A stretch of 64,000 nt of DNA from Paracoccaceae bacterium (GCA_027492585.1 JAPUEK010000042.1:23205-87204); one strand, 5' to 3'; shown: positions 52,864 to 61,586, counted from the stretch's first letter. Notes: generated from the sequence alone by a model not told the origin. Made by a program: numbers and translations.

Positions 52864-54084
52864 TCACTCGGAGGTGGGCTGGACCAGACCCGGCTCGGAC
52901 GTATCGGCCTGGGCCACGAATTGCGCCAGATCGGCATCGCCGCTGAGATCGGCGACCTTGTAGCCCTTGGTCAGGGCATCGGCGGACAGCGCGACATTCT
53001 TCACCACCTGCGCGCCGGGGGCGGCAGGGCCATAGGTCTTGCCGTTCACGACGAAATAGATCGAGCCGGAATTGCCGGAGCGCAGCACGGCGGCTTCCTG
53101 CAGGGGCGGCACGGCATAGCGTTCGCCGGCATCGAGGATCTTCTCGAACAGCACCGTGCCATCGGCGGCCGAGACCCGCACCCATGAAGCGCGGACGGCC
53201 AGAACCTCCACCCCCGGTTTGGCATCGGCGACGACCTGCACGGTGTCTTCGGCAAGGCCTCCGGCCGTATCGGCGGCGGTCTGGGTGGCGGCATTGGCGC
53301 CGGTGCGCGGGTTGATCGCGGCAATCGGGCCGTCACGAGCGGTCAGCACCGGCACGTCAAGCGCCTCGGGCTGGTAAAGCCGGTCCAGCGGATCGGCCGT
53401 CGCGCCATCGGCGGAGGCCAGTTGCTCGTTGGTCTGGCTGGTCGCCGGAGCCGAGCGCACCAGCGGCGCCTCGGTCTTCACATTGCCCAGGGGGTCAAGC
53501 TCGGCTACCACGGCCGGCGCCCGCTCCACCGGGGAAAGCTGTACCCGCTGCACTTCCTGAAGCACCGACCAGCCGCCATAGCCGAGTGCGCCGATCAGCG
53601 CGATCAGCACCGCGACGGAACCGATGGCGCCCGGCTCCACCCGCGAGAACAGGCTTTCGGTGCGGGGGGTGAAGGCGAATTGCGAATTGCCGATCGGATC
53701 GCGGTTTTCGGTCGCGGTCTGACGGGCGCGCATCGCGGTCAGCGAGGCGGAGGAAGCGGCGGCGGACATGCCATGGGCCACTTCGAACCCGGCCTCGCGG
53801 CAGAATTTGGCAAAGGCCCAGTCGGGGTCCATGCCGAGATACCGCGAATAGGACCGCACGAAGCCTGCGATGAAACCGGGGGTTTCAAAAGCGTTCACAT
53901 CGGCGTTTTCGATGGCGGCGATATAGGTGGCCTTGATCTTCAGCTCGCGCTGCACGTCGAGCAGGGATTTGCCGAGCGTGGCGCGCTCGCCCCGCATCAG
54001 ATCGCCAAGGCGCAACTCGAAATCGTCAAACCCCTTGGGTTTGTCCGCTTCTGGCGCCGGAGTTTTGAACCTCCGCCCGATCAT
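52864..54084 (-). CDS. rodZ: RodZ-like cell-shape protein
   Basis: 406 aa. N-terminal cytoplasmic helix-turn-helix (about 24-90: DLMRGERATLGKSLLDVQRELKI..YIAAIENAD), one transmembrane helix (about 165-185, GSVAVLIALIGALGYGGWSVL), a long linker and a C-terminal DUF4115 domain (about 290-380, WVRVSAADGTVLFEKIL). RodZ links MreB filaments to the elongation machinery. ATG 54084 begins the conserved MIGRRF; upstream codons belong to the leader. Confidence 0.88.
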   Translation of the reverse strand: MIGRRFKTPAPEADKPKGFDDFELRLGDLMRGERATLGKSLLDVQRELKIKATYIAAIENADVNAFETPGFIAGFVRSYSRYLGMDPDWAFAKFCREAGFEVAHGMSAAASSASLTAMRARQTATENRDPIGNSQFAFTPRTESLFSRVEPGAIGSVAVLIALIGALGYGGWSVLQEVQRVQLSPVERAPAVVAELDPLGNVKTEAPLVRSAPATSQTNEQLASADGATADPLDRLYQPEALDVPVLTARDGPIAAINPRTGANAATQTAADTAGGLAEDTVQVVADAKPGVEVLAVRASWVRVSAADGTVLFEKILDAGERYAVPPLQEAAVLRSGNSGSIYFVVNGKTYGPAAPGAQVVKNVALSADALTKGYKVADLSGDADLAQFVAQADTSEPGLVQPTSE

Positions 54085-54198
54085 TCCCCGAGCCCCATGC
54101 TGCCCCGTTGTCCCAAGCCGCCTCACGGACGACTCATGTTCTGCCGTATTGAGGATTCCGTAACACAGCACAAGCGATTCTGCATGTGCAGAAAGGCC

Positions 54199-55422
54199 TT
54201 ACGCCGACGCTTCGGCGCGATTCAGCGCACAATGTTTCCAAAGCCCGTCCATCGCCTTCACGAGGCGGTCAATTTGTCGTGAATCATGCACCGGAGAGGG
54301 CGTGAACCGCAGCCGTTCGGTGCCGCGCGGCACCGTCGGGAAGTTGATCGGCTGGACATAGATGCCGTGATCTTCCAGCAGCATGTCGGACAGCATCTTG
54401 CAATGGATGGGGTTGCCGACATGGACAGGCACAATATGCGAGCCATGGTCGATGATCGGCAGGCCCAGACCCTTGAGCCGCATCTTGAGGATTCGGGCGT
54501 TCATCTGCTGGCTGTCGCGCAGGTGCTGGGCGGTCTTCAGAAGCCTGACGGACATGGCCGCACCGGCGGCCACGGCAGGGGGCAGAGAGGTGGTGAAGAT
54601 GAAGCCCGGCGCATAGCTGCGGACCGCATCCACCATCTTCGCAGATGCAGCAATATAGCCGCCGAACACCCCGTAGGCCTTGGCCAGAGTGGCGTTGATG
54701 ATGTCGATGCGGTGCATCTGCCCGTCCCGCTCCGCCACCCCTGCCCCGCGCGGCCCATACATGCCAACGGCGTGAACCTCGTCGATGTAGGTCAGCGCGC
54801 CGAATTCCTCGGCAAGGTCGCAGATCGCGGCGATCGGGCCGAAATCCCCATCCATGGAGTAGATGGATTCAAAGGCGATCAGCTTCGGCGCCGCCGGATC
54901 GTCGGCGGCCAGAAGCGCGCGCAGGTGGGCTACGTCATTGTGCCGGAAAATCCGCTTTTCCCCGCCGCCGCGCCGCACACCTTCGATCATCGAAGCATGG
55001 TTCAGCGCGTCCGAATAGATGATCAGGCCGGGGAACAGCACCCGCAGCGTCGAAAGCGTCGCATCATTGGCGATATAGGCGGAGGAGAAGACGAGCGCCG
55101 CCTCCTTGCCATGGAGATCGGCCAGCTCCGCCTCCAGCTCCTTGTGGTAGACCGTGGTGCCGGAGATGTTGCGCGTCCCGCCCGAACCCGCTCCCGCCGC
55201 ATCGAGCGCCCCATGCATGGCGGCCAGCACCTCGGGGTTCTGGCCCATGCCGAGATAGTCGTTGCCGCACCAGACGGTAATCTCGCGGGTGCTGCCGTCG
55301 GGGTGGCGCCAGAGCGCCTGCGGGAACTGGCCCCGGCTGCGCTCGATGTCGATGAAGGTCCGGTAGCGCCCCTCGTCATGCAGGCGGGTCAGGGCGGTGT
55401 CGAGGGCAGCGTCGAAGTTCAT
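54199..55422 (-). CDS. hemA: 5-aminolevulinate synthase
   Basis: 407 aa. PLP enzyme condensing glycine and succinyl-CoA to 5-aminolevulinate, the C4 (Shemin) route to haem, B12 and, where present, bacteriochlorophyll. PLP lysine at residue 248 in [14 protein letters not shown], matching the position known for Rhodobacter HemA. Glycine- and CoA-binding segments [12 protein letters not shown] and GTRNISGTT are intact. AGGAG lies 6 nt before ATG 55422. An in-frame extension to 55575 overlaps the FNR box and is rejected. Confidence 0.96.
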   Translation of the reverse strand: MNFDAALDTALTRLHDEGRYRTFIDIERSRGQFPQALWRHPDGSTREITVWCGNDYLGMGQNPEVLAAMHGALDAAGAGSGGTRNISGTTVYHKELEAELADLHGKEAALVFSSAYIANDATLSTLRVLFPGLIIYSDALNHASMIEGVRRGGGEKRIFRHNDVAHLRALLAADDPAAPKLIAFESIYSMDGDFGPIAAICDLAEEFGALTYIDEVHAVGMYGPRGAGVAERDGQMHRIDIINATLAKAYGVFGGYIAASAKMVDAVRSYAPGFIFTTSLPPAVAAGAAMSVRLLKTAQHLRDSQQMNARILKMRLKGLGLPIIDHGSHIVPVHVGNPIHCKMLSDMLLEDHGIYVQPINFPTVPRGTERLRFTPSPVHDSRQIDRLVKAMDGLWKHCALNRAEASA

Positions 55423-55528
55423 CTCGGTCTCCTGGGTCCGGTCGCCTGGGGTCGCAGATGGGGGTCGCGGTCGGGCGGGCATGGGAATAGCCATGCGCCC
55501 CTGATGGACCTTCACGGCGGGATCGGCC

Positions 55529-55542
55529 TTGATCTCCATCAA
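55529..55542 (-). promoter_or_regulatory. FNR/FnrL-type box upstream of hemA
   Basis: TTGATCTCCATCAA is a perfect TTGAT-N4-ATCAA. Its centre is 114 bp upstream of the hemA ATG. FnrL control of hemA under low oxygen is known in Rhodobacter sphaeroides; it is inferred here from the exact match. Confidence 0.8.
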
Positions 55543-55641
55543 GATGGCGTGAAACGGAAGGGGGCAAATTGCCACCCCCTCATATATCTTTGCAGGCTGT
55601 CCTAGCGGAAGTCCCCTCGCCCGGCAGGTATCACCCCGTGA

Positions 55642-56229
55642 TCATTGTGCGATGACGACCGTGCAATCCTCGGCCTTGGGCGCCTTCACGAGGCAGGCGG
55701 CGACCGCTGCCTCCGCCGCGCCCCCGCCCGCGCCGATTCCCCAGGCCCCTGTGGATTTCGAGATGGCAAGCGCGCCGGTCTTGGCGTCATAGGTCTTGAA
55801 ACCCGCCGTCGCATCGGCGGAAAGCTGGAAGCCCTTGTCCTTCCAGCCCTTCGGCCGGATCAGCGCGGCGACCACGCAATCGGCGGCGCCTTTCTTCTTC
55901 TTGACGTTGCAATCGGCCAGAGCCGCCGCCGAGGCCGCCCCGGTGTCATGGTAATTGGCCGCCGCCACCGTCGCCTCCGACATCAGCCCTTCCTCGGGCG
56001 AGATGGCGATGGCGCCGTAATAAGGCTGATCCTTGCCGACGAGTTCCAGCACCTTTGCCTGATCCTTGGCCAGACCTGCCGCCGGCAGGATCTCCACCTC
56101 CGCGCCCTTGGCGGTGAAAAGGAGCTTCTTGGCAGCCTTGCCGGTGATCGTCTCGGCCTGCGCGACCGAGCCTGCGACCGAACCCGCCACCACGGCCAGA
56201 AGCGCCGCCCCCAGAACCAGTTTCCTCAT
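55642..56229 (-). CDS. Periplasmic conserved hypothetical protein next to hemA
   Basis: 195 aa. Signal peptide (1-26, ending AQA) and a small domain with four cysteines in two separated pairs (ALADCNVKKKKGAADC, then AACLVKAPKAEDC), probably disulphides. The text IRPKGWKDKGFQLS and ending CTVVIAQ have no motif I recognise. Proteins of this kind next to hemA are sometimes labelled 5-aminolevulinic acid synthase in databases, but the sequence has no PLP fold and is far too short; that label would be an error. Function unknown. Confidence 0.8.
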   Translation of the reverse strand: MRKLVLGAALLAVVAGSVAGSVAQAETITGKAAKKLLFTAKGAEVEILPAAGLAKDQAKVLELVGKDQPYYGAIAISPEEGLMSEATVAAANYHDTGAASAAALADCNVKKKKGAADCVVAALIRPKGWKDKGFQLSADATAGFKTYDAKTGALAISKSTGAWGIGAGGGAAEAAVAACLVKAPKAEDCTVVIAQ

Positions 56230-56344
56230 GTGCCAAACCCTCCGGCTGATCCGTTCCCCCGACCCATAGCGCAGCGGCGCGGCTCTGGACAGTCCCGGCC
56301 CGCCTGCTAGGCTCCGCCCCGCCGATCACGAAGAGGAGAAAGCC

Positions 56345-57733
56345 ATGACCGACACCCGACTGGACCCCGTTCTGGCCCGCATCGACGCGATGCTGCCCGA
56401 GGCGCTGGAGCGTCTGATGGCGTTGCTCCGCATCCCGTCGATCTCCACCGATCCGGCCTACAAGGCCGATTGCGCCCGCGCCGCCGACTGGCTGGTGGAG
56501 GATCTGGCCTCGCTCGGTTTCACCGCCGCGAGCCGCCCGACCACCGGCCATCCGATGGTCGTGGCCCATGGCGGAGAGGCGGGGGCCGAGGGGCGGCATC
56601 TCCTGTTCTACGGTCACTATGACGTGCAGCCGGTGGACCCGCTGGCGCTCTGGGACCGCGATCCCTTCGACCCGGAGGTGCAGGAAACCGCCAACGGCAA
56701 GGTGATCCGCGGCCGGGGTTCGGCCGATGACAAGGGCCAGCTCATGACCTTCGTCGAGGCCTGCCGCGCCTGGAAGGCGGTGCATGGCAGCCTGCCCGGC
56801 AAGCTCACCATCTTTCTGGAGGGAGAGGAGGAATCCGGCTCGCCCTCGCTCATCCCCTTCCTGAAGCAGAACCGGCGCGAGCTGTCCGCCGATATCGCGC
56901 TCATCTGCGACACCGGGCTTTTCGATGCGAAGACCCCGGCGATCACCACCATGCTGCGCGGGCTGCTGGGCGAGGAGCTGACCATCCATGCCGCGAACAA
57001 GGATCTCCATTCCGGCAGCTATGGCGGGGCGGCGGCCAATCCGATCACGGTGCTGACCCGCATCCTCGGCCGGCTCCATGACGAAAACGGGCGCGTCACC
57101 ATTCCGGGCTTCTACGACGGGGTGACGGAGCTGCCGGAGGCGATCCGCCAGCAATGGCAGGGCCTTGCCTTCGATCACGCCGCCTTCCTCGGCGATGTCG
57201 GCCTGTCGGTGCCGTTCGGCGAAAAGGACCGCACGCCGCTGGAGATGATCTGGTCGCGGCCCACGGCAGAGATCAACGGCATCTGGGGCGGCTATACCGG
57301 CGACGGCTTCAAGACCGTGCTGCCCGCCGAGGCCCATGCCAAGATCTCCTTCCGGCTGGTGGGGGCGCAGGACCCGCACCTGCTGCGGCAGGAGTTCCGC
57401 AACTGGGTGGAGGCGCAGCTTCCCGCCGATTGCACCGTCGAGTGGAAGGCCCATGGCAATTCGCCCGCCGGGGTCATGGCCATCGACGATCCGGCCTTCG
57501 AGACCGCGCGCCTTGCGCTCGGTCGGGAATGGGGGGTGCCGGCGGCCTATATCGGCTGCGGCGGCTCCATCCCGATCGCGGGCTATTTCAAGACCTATCT
57601 CGACATGGATGCGATGCTGATCGGCTTCGGCCGCGACGACGACCAGATCCATTCCCCGAACGAGAAATACGATCTGGAATGCTTCCACAAGGGTATCCGG
57701 TCCTGGGCGCGGATTCTCGCACAGCTCTGCTGA
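56345..57733 (+). CDS. M20-family metallopeptidase (dipeptidase/acylase)
   Basis: 462-aa di-zinc amidohydrolase of the ArgE/DapE/ACY1/CPG2 group. Zinc and catalytic motifs: FYGHYDVQPVDP (His, Asp), RGRGSADDKGQL (bridging Asp), FLEGEEESGSP (catalytic Glu pair), ICDTGLF and the late His in IHSPNEKYDLE. A lid/dimerisation domain lies about 190-330. Likely a cytoplasmic dipeptidase similar to those cutting carnosine-type or Xaa-His peptides; exact substrate unknown. AGGAGA precedes the ATG. Confidence 0.92.
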   Translation: MTDTRLDPVLARIDAMLPEALERLMALLRIPSISTDPAYKADCARAADWLVEDLASLGFTAASRPTTGHPMVVAHGGEAGAEGRHLLFYGHYDVQPVDPLALWDRDPFDPEVQETANGKVIRGRGSADDKGQLMTFVEACRAWKAVHGSLPGKLTIFLEGEEESGSPSLIPFLKQNRRELSADIALICDTGLFDAKTPAITTMLRGLLGEELTIHAANKDLHSGSYGGAAANPITVLTRILGRLHDENGRVTIPGFYDGVTELPEAIRQQWQGLAFDHAAFLGDVGLSVPFGEKDRTPLEMIWSRPTAEINGIWGGYTGDGFKTVLPAEAHAKISFRLVGAQDPHLLRQEFRNWVEAQLPADCTVEWKAHGNSPAGVMAIDDPAFETARLALGREWGVPAAYIGCGGSIPIAGYFKTYLDMDAMLIGFGRDDDQIHSPNEKYDLECFHKGIRSWARILAQLC

Positions 57734-57760
57734 GGGGCAGGCGCGGCGCCCCGCTGCCGG

Positions 57761-57824
57761 CGCCGGAGGGGTTTTGCACCCCTCCGGACCTCCCCGCAGG
57801 ATATTTATGCACAGTGGATGGAGG
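57761..57824 (+). repeat. GATATTT intergenic repeat, copy J
   Basis: The same 44 bases as copy A (57763-57806: hairpin GGAGGGG/CCCCTCC, then CTCCCCGCAGGATATTT), followed by a different tail ATGCACAGTGGATGGAGGGG. It is 3' of the M20 peptidase gene in its orientation. Confidence 0.8.
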
Positions 57825-57920
57825 GGAGCGGCGCCGTGCAGAATTTATTCGGATTTTTGTTCAAATTCTTCGCGTTGAGGGAAGATCATCAGACGACGCA
57901 TGAAGGGGCTTTCTCCCTTT

Positions 57921-57950
57921 CAAACGAAACGGGGGCCTTGCGGCCCCCGT
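57921..57950 (-). terminator. Intrinsic terminator of the DUF1344 gene
   Basis: ACGGGGGCC (57929-57937) pairs with GGCCCCCGT (57942-57950), loop TTGC; on the minus strand a TTTCGTTT tract follows. It is 26 bp after the stop. Confidence 0.75.
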
Positions 57951-57975
57951 TCTGCCTTGCGGCCCGTCGCGGCGG

Positions 57976-58233
57976 TCAGCTCTTGACGAGCTTGACCTCG
58001 CTGGCCTCATAGACCTTGCCCTTCATATCCCAGACGATGGAGACCTTCTCGCCGGCCTTCAGCGCCTCCTTGAAGGAGGCGGGCAGCGTGTAGGTGATCC
58101 CGTCGGCGAGCGTGACCGTATGGGCGGCCATATCCACCGATTTGATCACGCCTTCAGTGGTCGTGGCCGCCATGGCGAGCGAAGCGCCACCCATGGACAG
58201 GATCACAGCGACAGGAAGAAGAAAGGAACGCAT
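57976..58233 (-). CDS. DUF1344 small periplasmic protein
   Basis: 85 aa. Signal peptide MRSFLLPVAVILSMGGASLAMA then a 60-residue beta-rich domain: TEGVIKSVDMAAHTVTLADGITYTLP, typical of DUF1344 (OB-like). The domain ends with VWDMKGKVYEASEVKLVKS. Role unknown. ATG 58233 starts the signal peptide; the 14-residue extension to 58275 is unlikely. Confidence 0.85.
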   Translation of the reverse strand: MRSFLLPVAVILSMGGASLAMAATTTEGVIKSVDMAAHTVTLADGITYTLPASFKEALKAGEKVSIVWDMKGKVYEASEVKLVKS

Positions 58234-58464
58234 TTCTGCAAACTCCGGTTTTGGCCAGGCAGCGCCTTTGGCCATCTCGAAGCCGTCTCGGTCTGTCGCG
58301 TCGGTGTCTGGCCTTCCTCCGGCCCGGCACCCGGCAAATCCCGGCTTCTGGAGAGGAGTTATACACCTTTGATTTTACGGGGATAGCCGGGCGCACCGGC
58401 TTGTGAAACCCGGTGAGCCCTGCGAGACTTCGCCGGTTCCGCCCCTTCCGAAAGGTCCCGAGAG

Positions 58465-58908
58465 ATGTCGATTCCCCTGCGCTATGCCCTTGATGCCGAC
58501 AGGAAAGATTGGGACCGGCTCTGGCAGGGCTACCTCACCTTCTATCACACGAGCCTCACGCCCGCCGTGACCGACCACACCTGGGCGCGGCTGATGGACC
58601 CGCGGAGCCCGGTCAAGGCCCGGCTGGCGCTGGACGAGGGCAAGGTGGTGGGATTCGCCATCCACCTGCACCACCCGTCCACCTGGGTCATCGGCGAGGA
58701 TTGCTATCTCGAAGATCTCTTCGTCGCCGAGGAGGCACGCGGGCGGGGCATCGGCCGGGCGCTGATCGAGGATCTGATCGCCCTCGGCCGGGCGCAGGGC
58801 TGGCAGCGGCTCTATTGGCACGCCAAGGAAAGCAACCACGGCGCGCGCAAGCTCTATGACAGCTTCGTCGAAAACGACGGGCATATCCGCTATCGGCTGG
58901 GGCTGTGA
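58465..58908 (+). CDS. GNAT-family N-acetyltransferase
   Basis: 147 aa. Acetyl-CoA binding motif A in EDLFVAEEARGRGIGRALIEDL (R-G-x-G-x-G/A, about 91-103), followed by the motif-B helix WHAKESNHGARKLYDSF. Resembles the diamine/amino-acid acetyltransferase type. Acceptor unknown. GAGAG precedes ATG 58465. Confidence 0.88.
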   Translation: MSIPLRYALDADRKDWDRLWQGYLTFYHTSLTPAVTDHTWARLMDPRSPVKARLALDEGKVVGFAIHLHHPSTWVIGEDCYLEDLFVAEEARGRGIGRALIEDLIALGRAQGWQRLYWHAKESNHGARKLYDSFVENDGHIRYRLGL

Positions 58909-58950
58909 AGGAGCCCGCCTCCGCAGGCCGGACATCCGGCGCCTGCCCGC

Positions 58951-58980
58951 ATCGGTCTGCATCGGTCTGCATCGGTCTGC
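58951..58980 (+). repeat. Triple 10-bp direct repeat
   Basis: ATCGGTCTGC occurs three times without interruption, one unit per helical turn. It lies 40 bp after the acetyltransferase stop. Confidence 0.8.
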
Positions 58981-59061
58981 GCCGGCCATCTCCCCTGCCG
59001 CCCGCCGCTTCGGCGGAAGCTGCGGGAGAGCGCCGTTTGCCAATCCGGCGTCCTGGTCCGG

Positions 59062-59089
59062 AGGCAGGTCCGATTGGCCGGACCTGCCT
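59062..59089. repeat. 11-bp perfect inverted repeat upstream of the nitrilase gene
   Basis: AGGCAGGTCCG (59062-59072) and CGGACCTGCCT (59079-59089), loop ATTGGC, 39 bp before the nitrilase ATG. It could be an operator or a hairpin in the leader. Confidence 0.6.
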
Positions 59090-59128
59090 TGCGTCGCAGC
59101 AAGCTGCCTGAACAGGGGAGGAAAGCCG

Positions 59129-59884
59129 ATGCAACCGACGCCACCGGCAGGCATGATCCGGATCGGCATCACGCTGACGCCGGAGTATCGGCAGGACATC
59201 TCAGGCGCTGTCGCCCATCTTGTCGATGCCGCCGCCCGCGCCGAATCCGAAGGCGCCCGCCTTCTTCTCTTCCCGGAGGGCTACTTGCAAGGCTACCTGC
59301 TGGAGGAGGAGGCTCTGCGCGATGCCGCCTTCAACCTTTCCTCCCATGGGTTCGGGACCCTCCTTGCCCGATTTCCAACCTCCGGCCCGGTGATCGTTCT
59401 GGGGCTGATCGAGGAAGACGCGGGGCGGTATTTCAACACGGCGATCGTGGTGCAGGCAGGCCGCCTGATTGGCCGCTACCGGAAAAGACATCTGCTTGCG
59501 TCGGAGCGGGCCTTCTGCCCCGGAACCGATTGCCCGGTCTTCGAGGTCGATGGCCTGCGGTTCGGGATCAGCATCTGCTACGACACGAACTTCCCGGATA
59601 CCGCCCGCGATGTGGCAGAGGCAGGCGCCACGCTGATCCTCTGCTGCGCCAACAACATGATGCCCCGTGCCAGAGCAGAGACGTGGCGGAACCTTCACAA
59701 CGCCATCCGTGGCGACCGATGCCGCGAAACGGGTCTTTGGCTGGCATCCTCCGATGTGACCGGCGAGCGGGACGGCATGGTTTCCTGGGGGCCAGGCGCG
59801 ATCCTCACACCGGCGGGCGAGGTCGCCGCCCAACTGCCGCCCGACCGCGCCGGGCTGCTGACCTTCGACATCCCTGTCAGCTGA
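59129..59884 (+). CDS. Carbon-nitrogen hydrolase (nitrilase superfamily)
   Basis: 251 aa. The Glu-Lys-Cys triad is complete: E50 in LLLFPEGYLQG, K119 in GRYRKRHLL, C150 in GISICYDTNFPD. Hydrolyses amides or nitriles; the fold and size fit aliphatic amidase/N-carbamoylase-type branches, exact substrate unknown. GGGGAGGAAAG lies before ATG 59129. The reading frame is open upstream to 58856 by chance. Confidence 0.9.
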   Translation: MQPTPPAGMIRIGITLTPEYRQDISGAVAHLVDAAARAESEGARLLLFPEGYLQGYLLEEEALRDAAFNLSSHGFGTLLARFPTSGPVIVLGLIEEDAGRYFNTAIVVQAGRLIGRYRKRHLLASERAFCPGTDCPVFEVDGLRFGISICYDTNFPDTARDVAEAGATLILCCANNMMPRARAETWRNLHNAIRGDRCRETGLWLASSDVTGERDGMVSWGPGAILTPAGEVAAQLPPDRAGLLTFDIPVS

Positions 59885-60330
59885 CCGCCCTTTGCCTGCC
59901 CGCCAGAGGAAGATGCCCCCTCGGGCGCCGGCCCCTGACGTTCCCGAGAGGAGCGGTCGGACCACGCCGAAAAGTGCGATAGCTTCTGGAGCCCGCCCGA
60001 GGCTTTGGCCCGCCCGCCCCTGCCCCCCGATGGGGGGAAGGAGGCACGAAACGGCAAGCGCTGCACAGGGGGAGGTCCGGCACCTCCCTCCGCCACAAGC
60101 GGCAAGGTAGGGCGCGGCAAGGACTGTCTGGGGCGAGGTTTCACGCTTCCCCCCCGACACAAGGCGCGGGATGGCAAAGGGAGCATGGTCCGGGCCGCCC
60201 GCGGCATCGGGAGGAAGAGGGGAAGACGATCCGGTGGCAGAGTCCCGTCCGGCCCGCCGTTGTCGGCTTTTCTGCTCCGGCCCGCCCTCATCTCCAGCCC
60301 GCGCCGTCCCCCTGCCCGACCTTATCCCGG
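59885..60330. other. Intergenic spacer, no gene recognised
   Basis: 446 bp, GC-rich with short palindromes, between the nitrilase gene and the tRNA-Asp pair. I checked for tmRNA, RNase P and SRP RNA landmarks and found none. Confidence 0.5.
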
Positions 60331-60358
60331 AAATGCAAAACGCCGCCCGAGGGCGGCG
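60331..60358 (-). terminator. Terminator of the tRNA-Asp operon
   Basis: CGCCGCC (60341-60347) and GGCGGCG (60352-60358), followed on the minus strand by TTTTGCATTT. It is 12 bp after the second tRNA. Confidence 0.75.
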
Positions 60359-60370
60359 CTTCTGCAGAAC

Positions 60371-60447
60371 TGGCGCGGTGGACGGGGCTCGAACCCGCGA
60401 CCCCCGGCGTGACAGGCCGGTACTCTAACCAACTGAGCTACCACCGC
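60371..60447 (-). tRNA. tRNA-Asp(GTC), copy 2
   Basis: 77 nt including the encoded CCA (60371-60373). Acceptor GCGGTGG/CCACCGC, D-arm GCTCAGTTGGTTAGAG, anticodon GTC in CCTGTCACG, T-arm GGGTTCGAGCCCC. Identical to the copy 30 bp upstream in the transcript. Confidence 0.97.
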
Positions 60448-60477
60448 GTTGTTCCGCTGGCAGGGATTTGATGCGAC

Positions 60478-60554
60478 TGGCGCGGTGGACGGGGCTCGAA
60501 CCCGCGACCCCCGGCGTGACAGGCCGGTACTCTAACCAACTGAGCTACCACCGC
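60478..60554 (-). tRNA. tRNA-Asp(GTC), copy 1
   Basis: 77 nt, CCA encoded (60478-60480); sequence identical to the copy at 60371-60447. First of the two in the direction of transcription, so they form a tandem operon. Confidence 0.97.
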
Positions 60555-60644
60555 GTATCGCATCCCATCTCTGGGCGTGAGCGGGGTATTACGGGCAGGC
60601 GTCGGCGGCGTCAAGCCGGGAACTGGCCGGGATCGCGGAGTTTT

Positions 60645-61586
60645 TCACCGCTCTGGCGCGGGAATGAATTCGTCCTTGTCATTGGGCGGAAGACGGAAGC
60701 GGCCATGCGCCCAGTCCCCTGCCCGCCAGGCTTCCTTCGCCGCCTCGATCCGCTCTTTCGAGGAGGCGACGAAGTTCCACCAGATATGACGCGGCCCATC
60801 CATGGTCGCCCCGCCAAGCACCATCAGCCGCGCGCCTTCCGCCCCCGCCTTCACCGAGATCCGGTCGCCGGGGCGGAAGACCAGCATCTGCGCCGGCCCG
60901 AAGGTCTGGCCGCCGACCGTCACCTCCCCCGCCAGGACATAGATGCCGCGATCCTCATGGTCGTCGGGCAAGGGCAGGCTGGCATGGGCGGCAAGAACCG
61001 CATCGGCATAAAGCGTCTCGGAGGGCAGCGTCACCGGCGCCTTCTCCCCCCAGCCGTGGCCGAGAATCAGACGCAGCGTCTTGCCCTCGCCTTCAAGGAA
61101 GGGCAGCGCCGCCTCGGGCGCATTGTGGAAACTGGCCGGATCATCCTCCTGCGCTTTCGGCAGGGCAAGCCAGGTCTGCAAGCCGAAGAGGCTGCGGTCG
61201 GCCTGCCGGTCCGGCCCGTCCATCCGCTCCGAATGGGTGATGCCGTGGCCGGCGGTCATCAGATTGACCTCGCCCGGCGTGATCCAGGCATCGGTGCCGA
61301 GGCTGTCGCGGTGATGCATCCGCCCGCGCAGCAGATAGGTGACCGTCGCCAGCCCGATATGCGGATGAGGCCGCACATCGACGCCCTTGGAACCGCTGAG
61401 GAACTCCGCCGGCCCCATCTGGTCGAAGAAGATAAACGGCCCGACCATCTGCCGCTGCGCCGAAGGCAGCGCGCGGCGCACCTCGAAGCCCCCCAGATCC
61501 CGCGCCCGCGGCACGATCACGGCTTCGATACTGTCCACCTGATCGCCGATCGGGATCGAGGGGTCGAGTGCGGGGTTCCAGCTCAT
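60645..61586 (-). CDS. Pirin family protein
   Basis: 313-aa bicupin. The N-terminal metal-binding cupin shows DVRPHPHIGLATVTYLLRG and HHRDS (His ligands), then MTAGHGITHSE. A second cupin follows (about 180-290). Bacterial pirins such as YhhW have quercetinase activity; in others they bind metabolic enzymes. GGAGG lies 6 nt before ATG 61586, which beats the in-frame 61598. Last chromosomal gene before the prophage junction. Confidence 0.92.
   Translation of the reverse strand: MSWNPALDPSIPIGDQVDSIEAVIVPRARDLGGFEVRRALPSAQRQMVGPFIFFDQMGPAEFLSGSKGVDVRPHPHIGLATVTYLLRGRMHHRDSLGTDAWITPGEVNLMTAGHGITHSERMDGPDRQADRSLFGLQTWLALPKAQEDDPASFHNAPEAALPFLEGEGKTLRLILGHGWGEKAPVTLPSETLYADAVLAAHASLPLPDDHEDRGIYVLAGEVTVGGQTFGPAQMLVFRPGDRISVKAGAEGARLMVLGGATMDGPRHIWWNFVASSKERIEAAKEAWRAGDWAHGRFRLPPNDKDEFIPAPER

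Noticed and set aside
58951..58980. CRISPR-like array
   Set aside because: The repeats are contiguous 10-mers with no spacers and there are no cas genes.
59885..60330. tmRNA, RNase P RNA or 4.5S RNA in the long spacer
   Set aside because: None of the conserved segments of these RNAs occurs on either strand.
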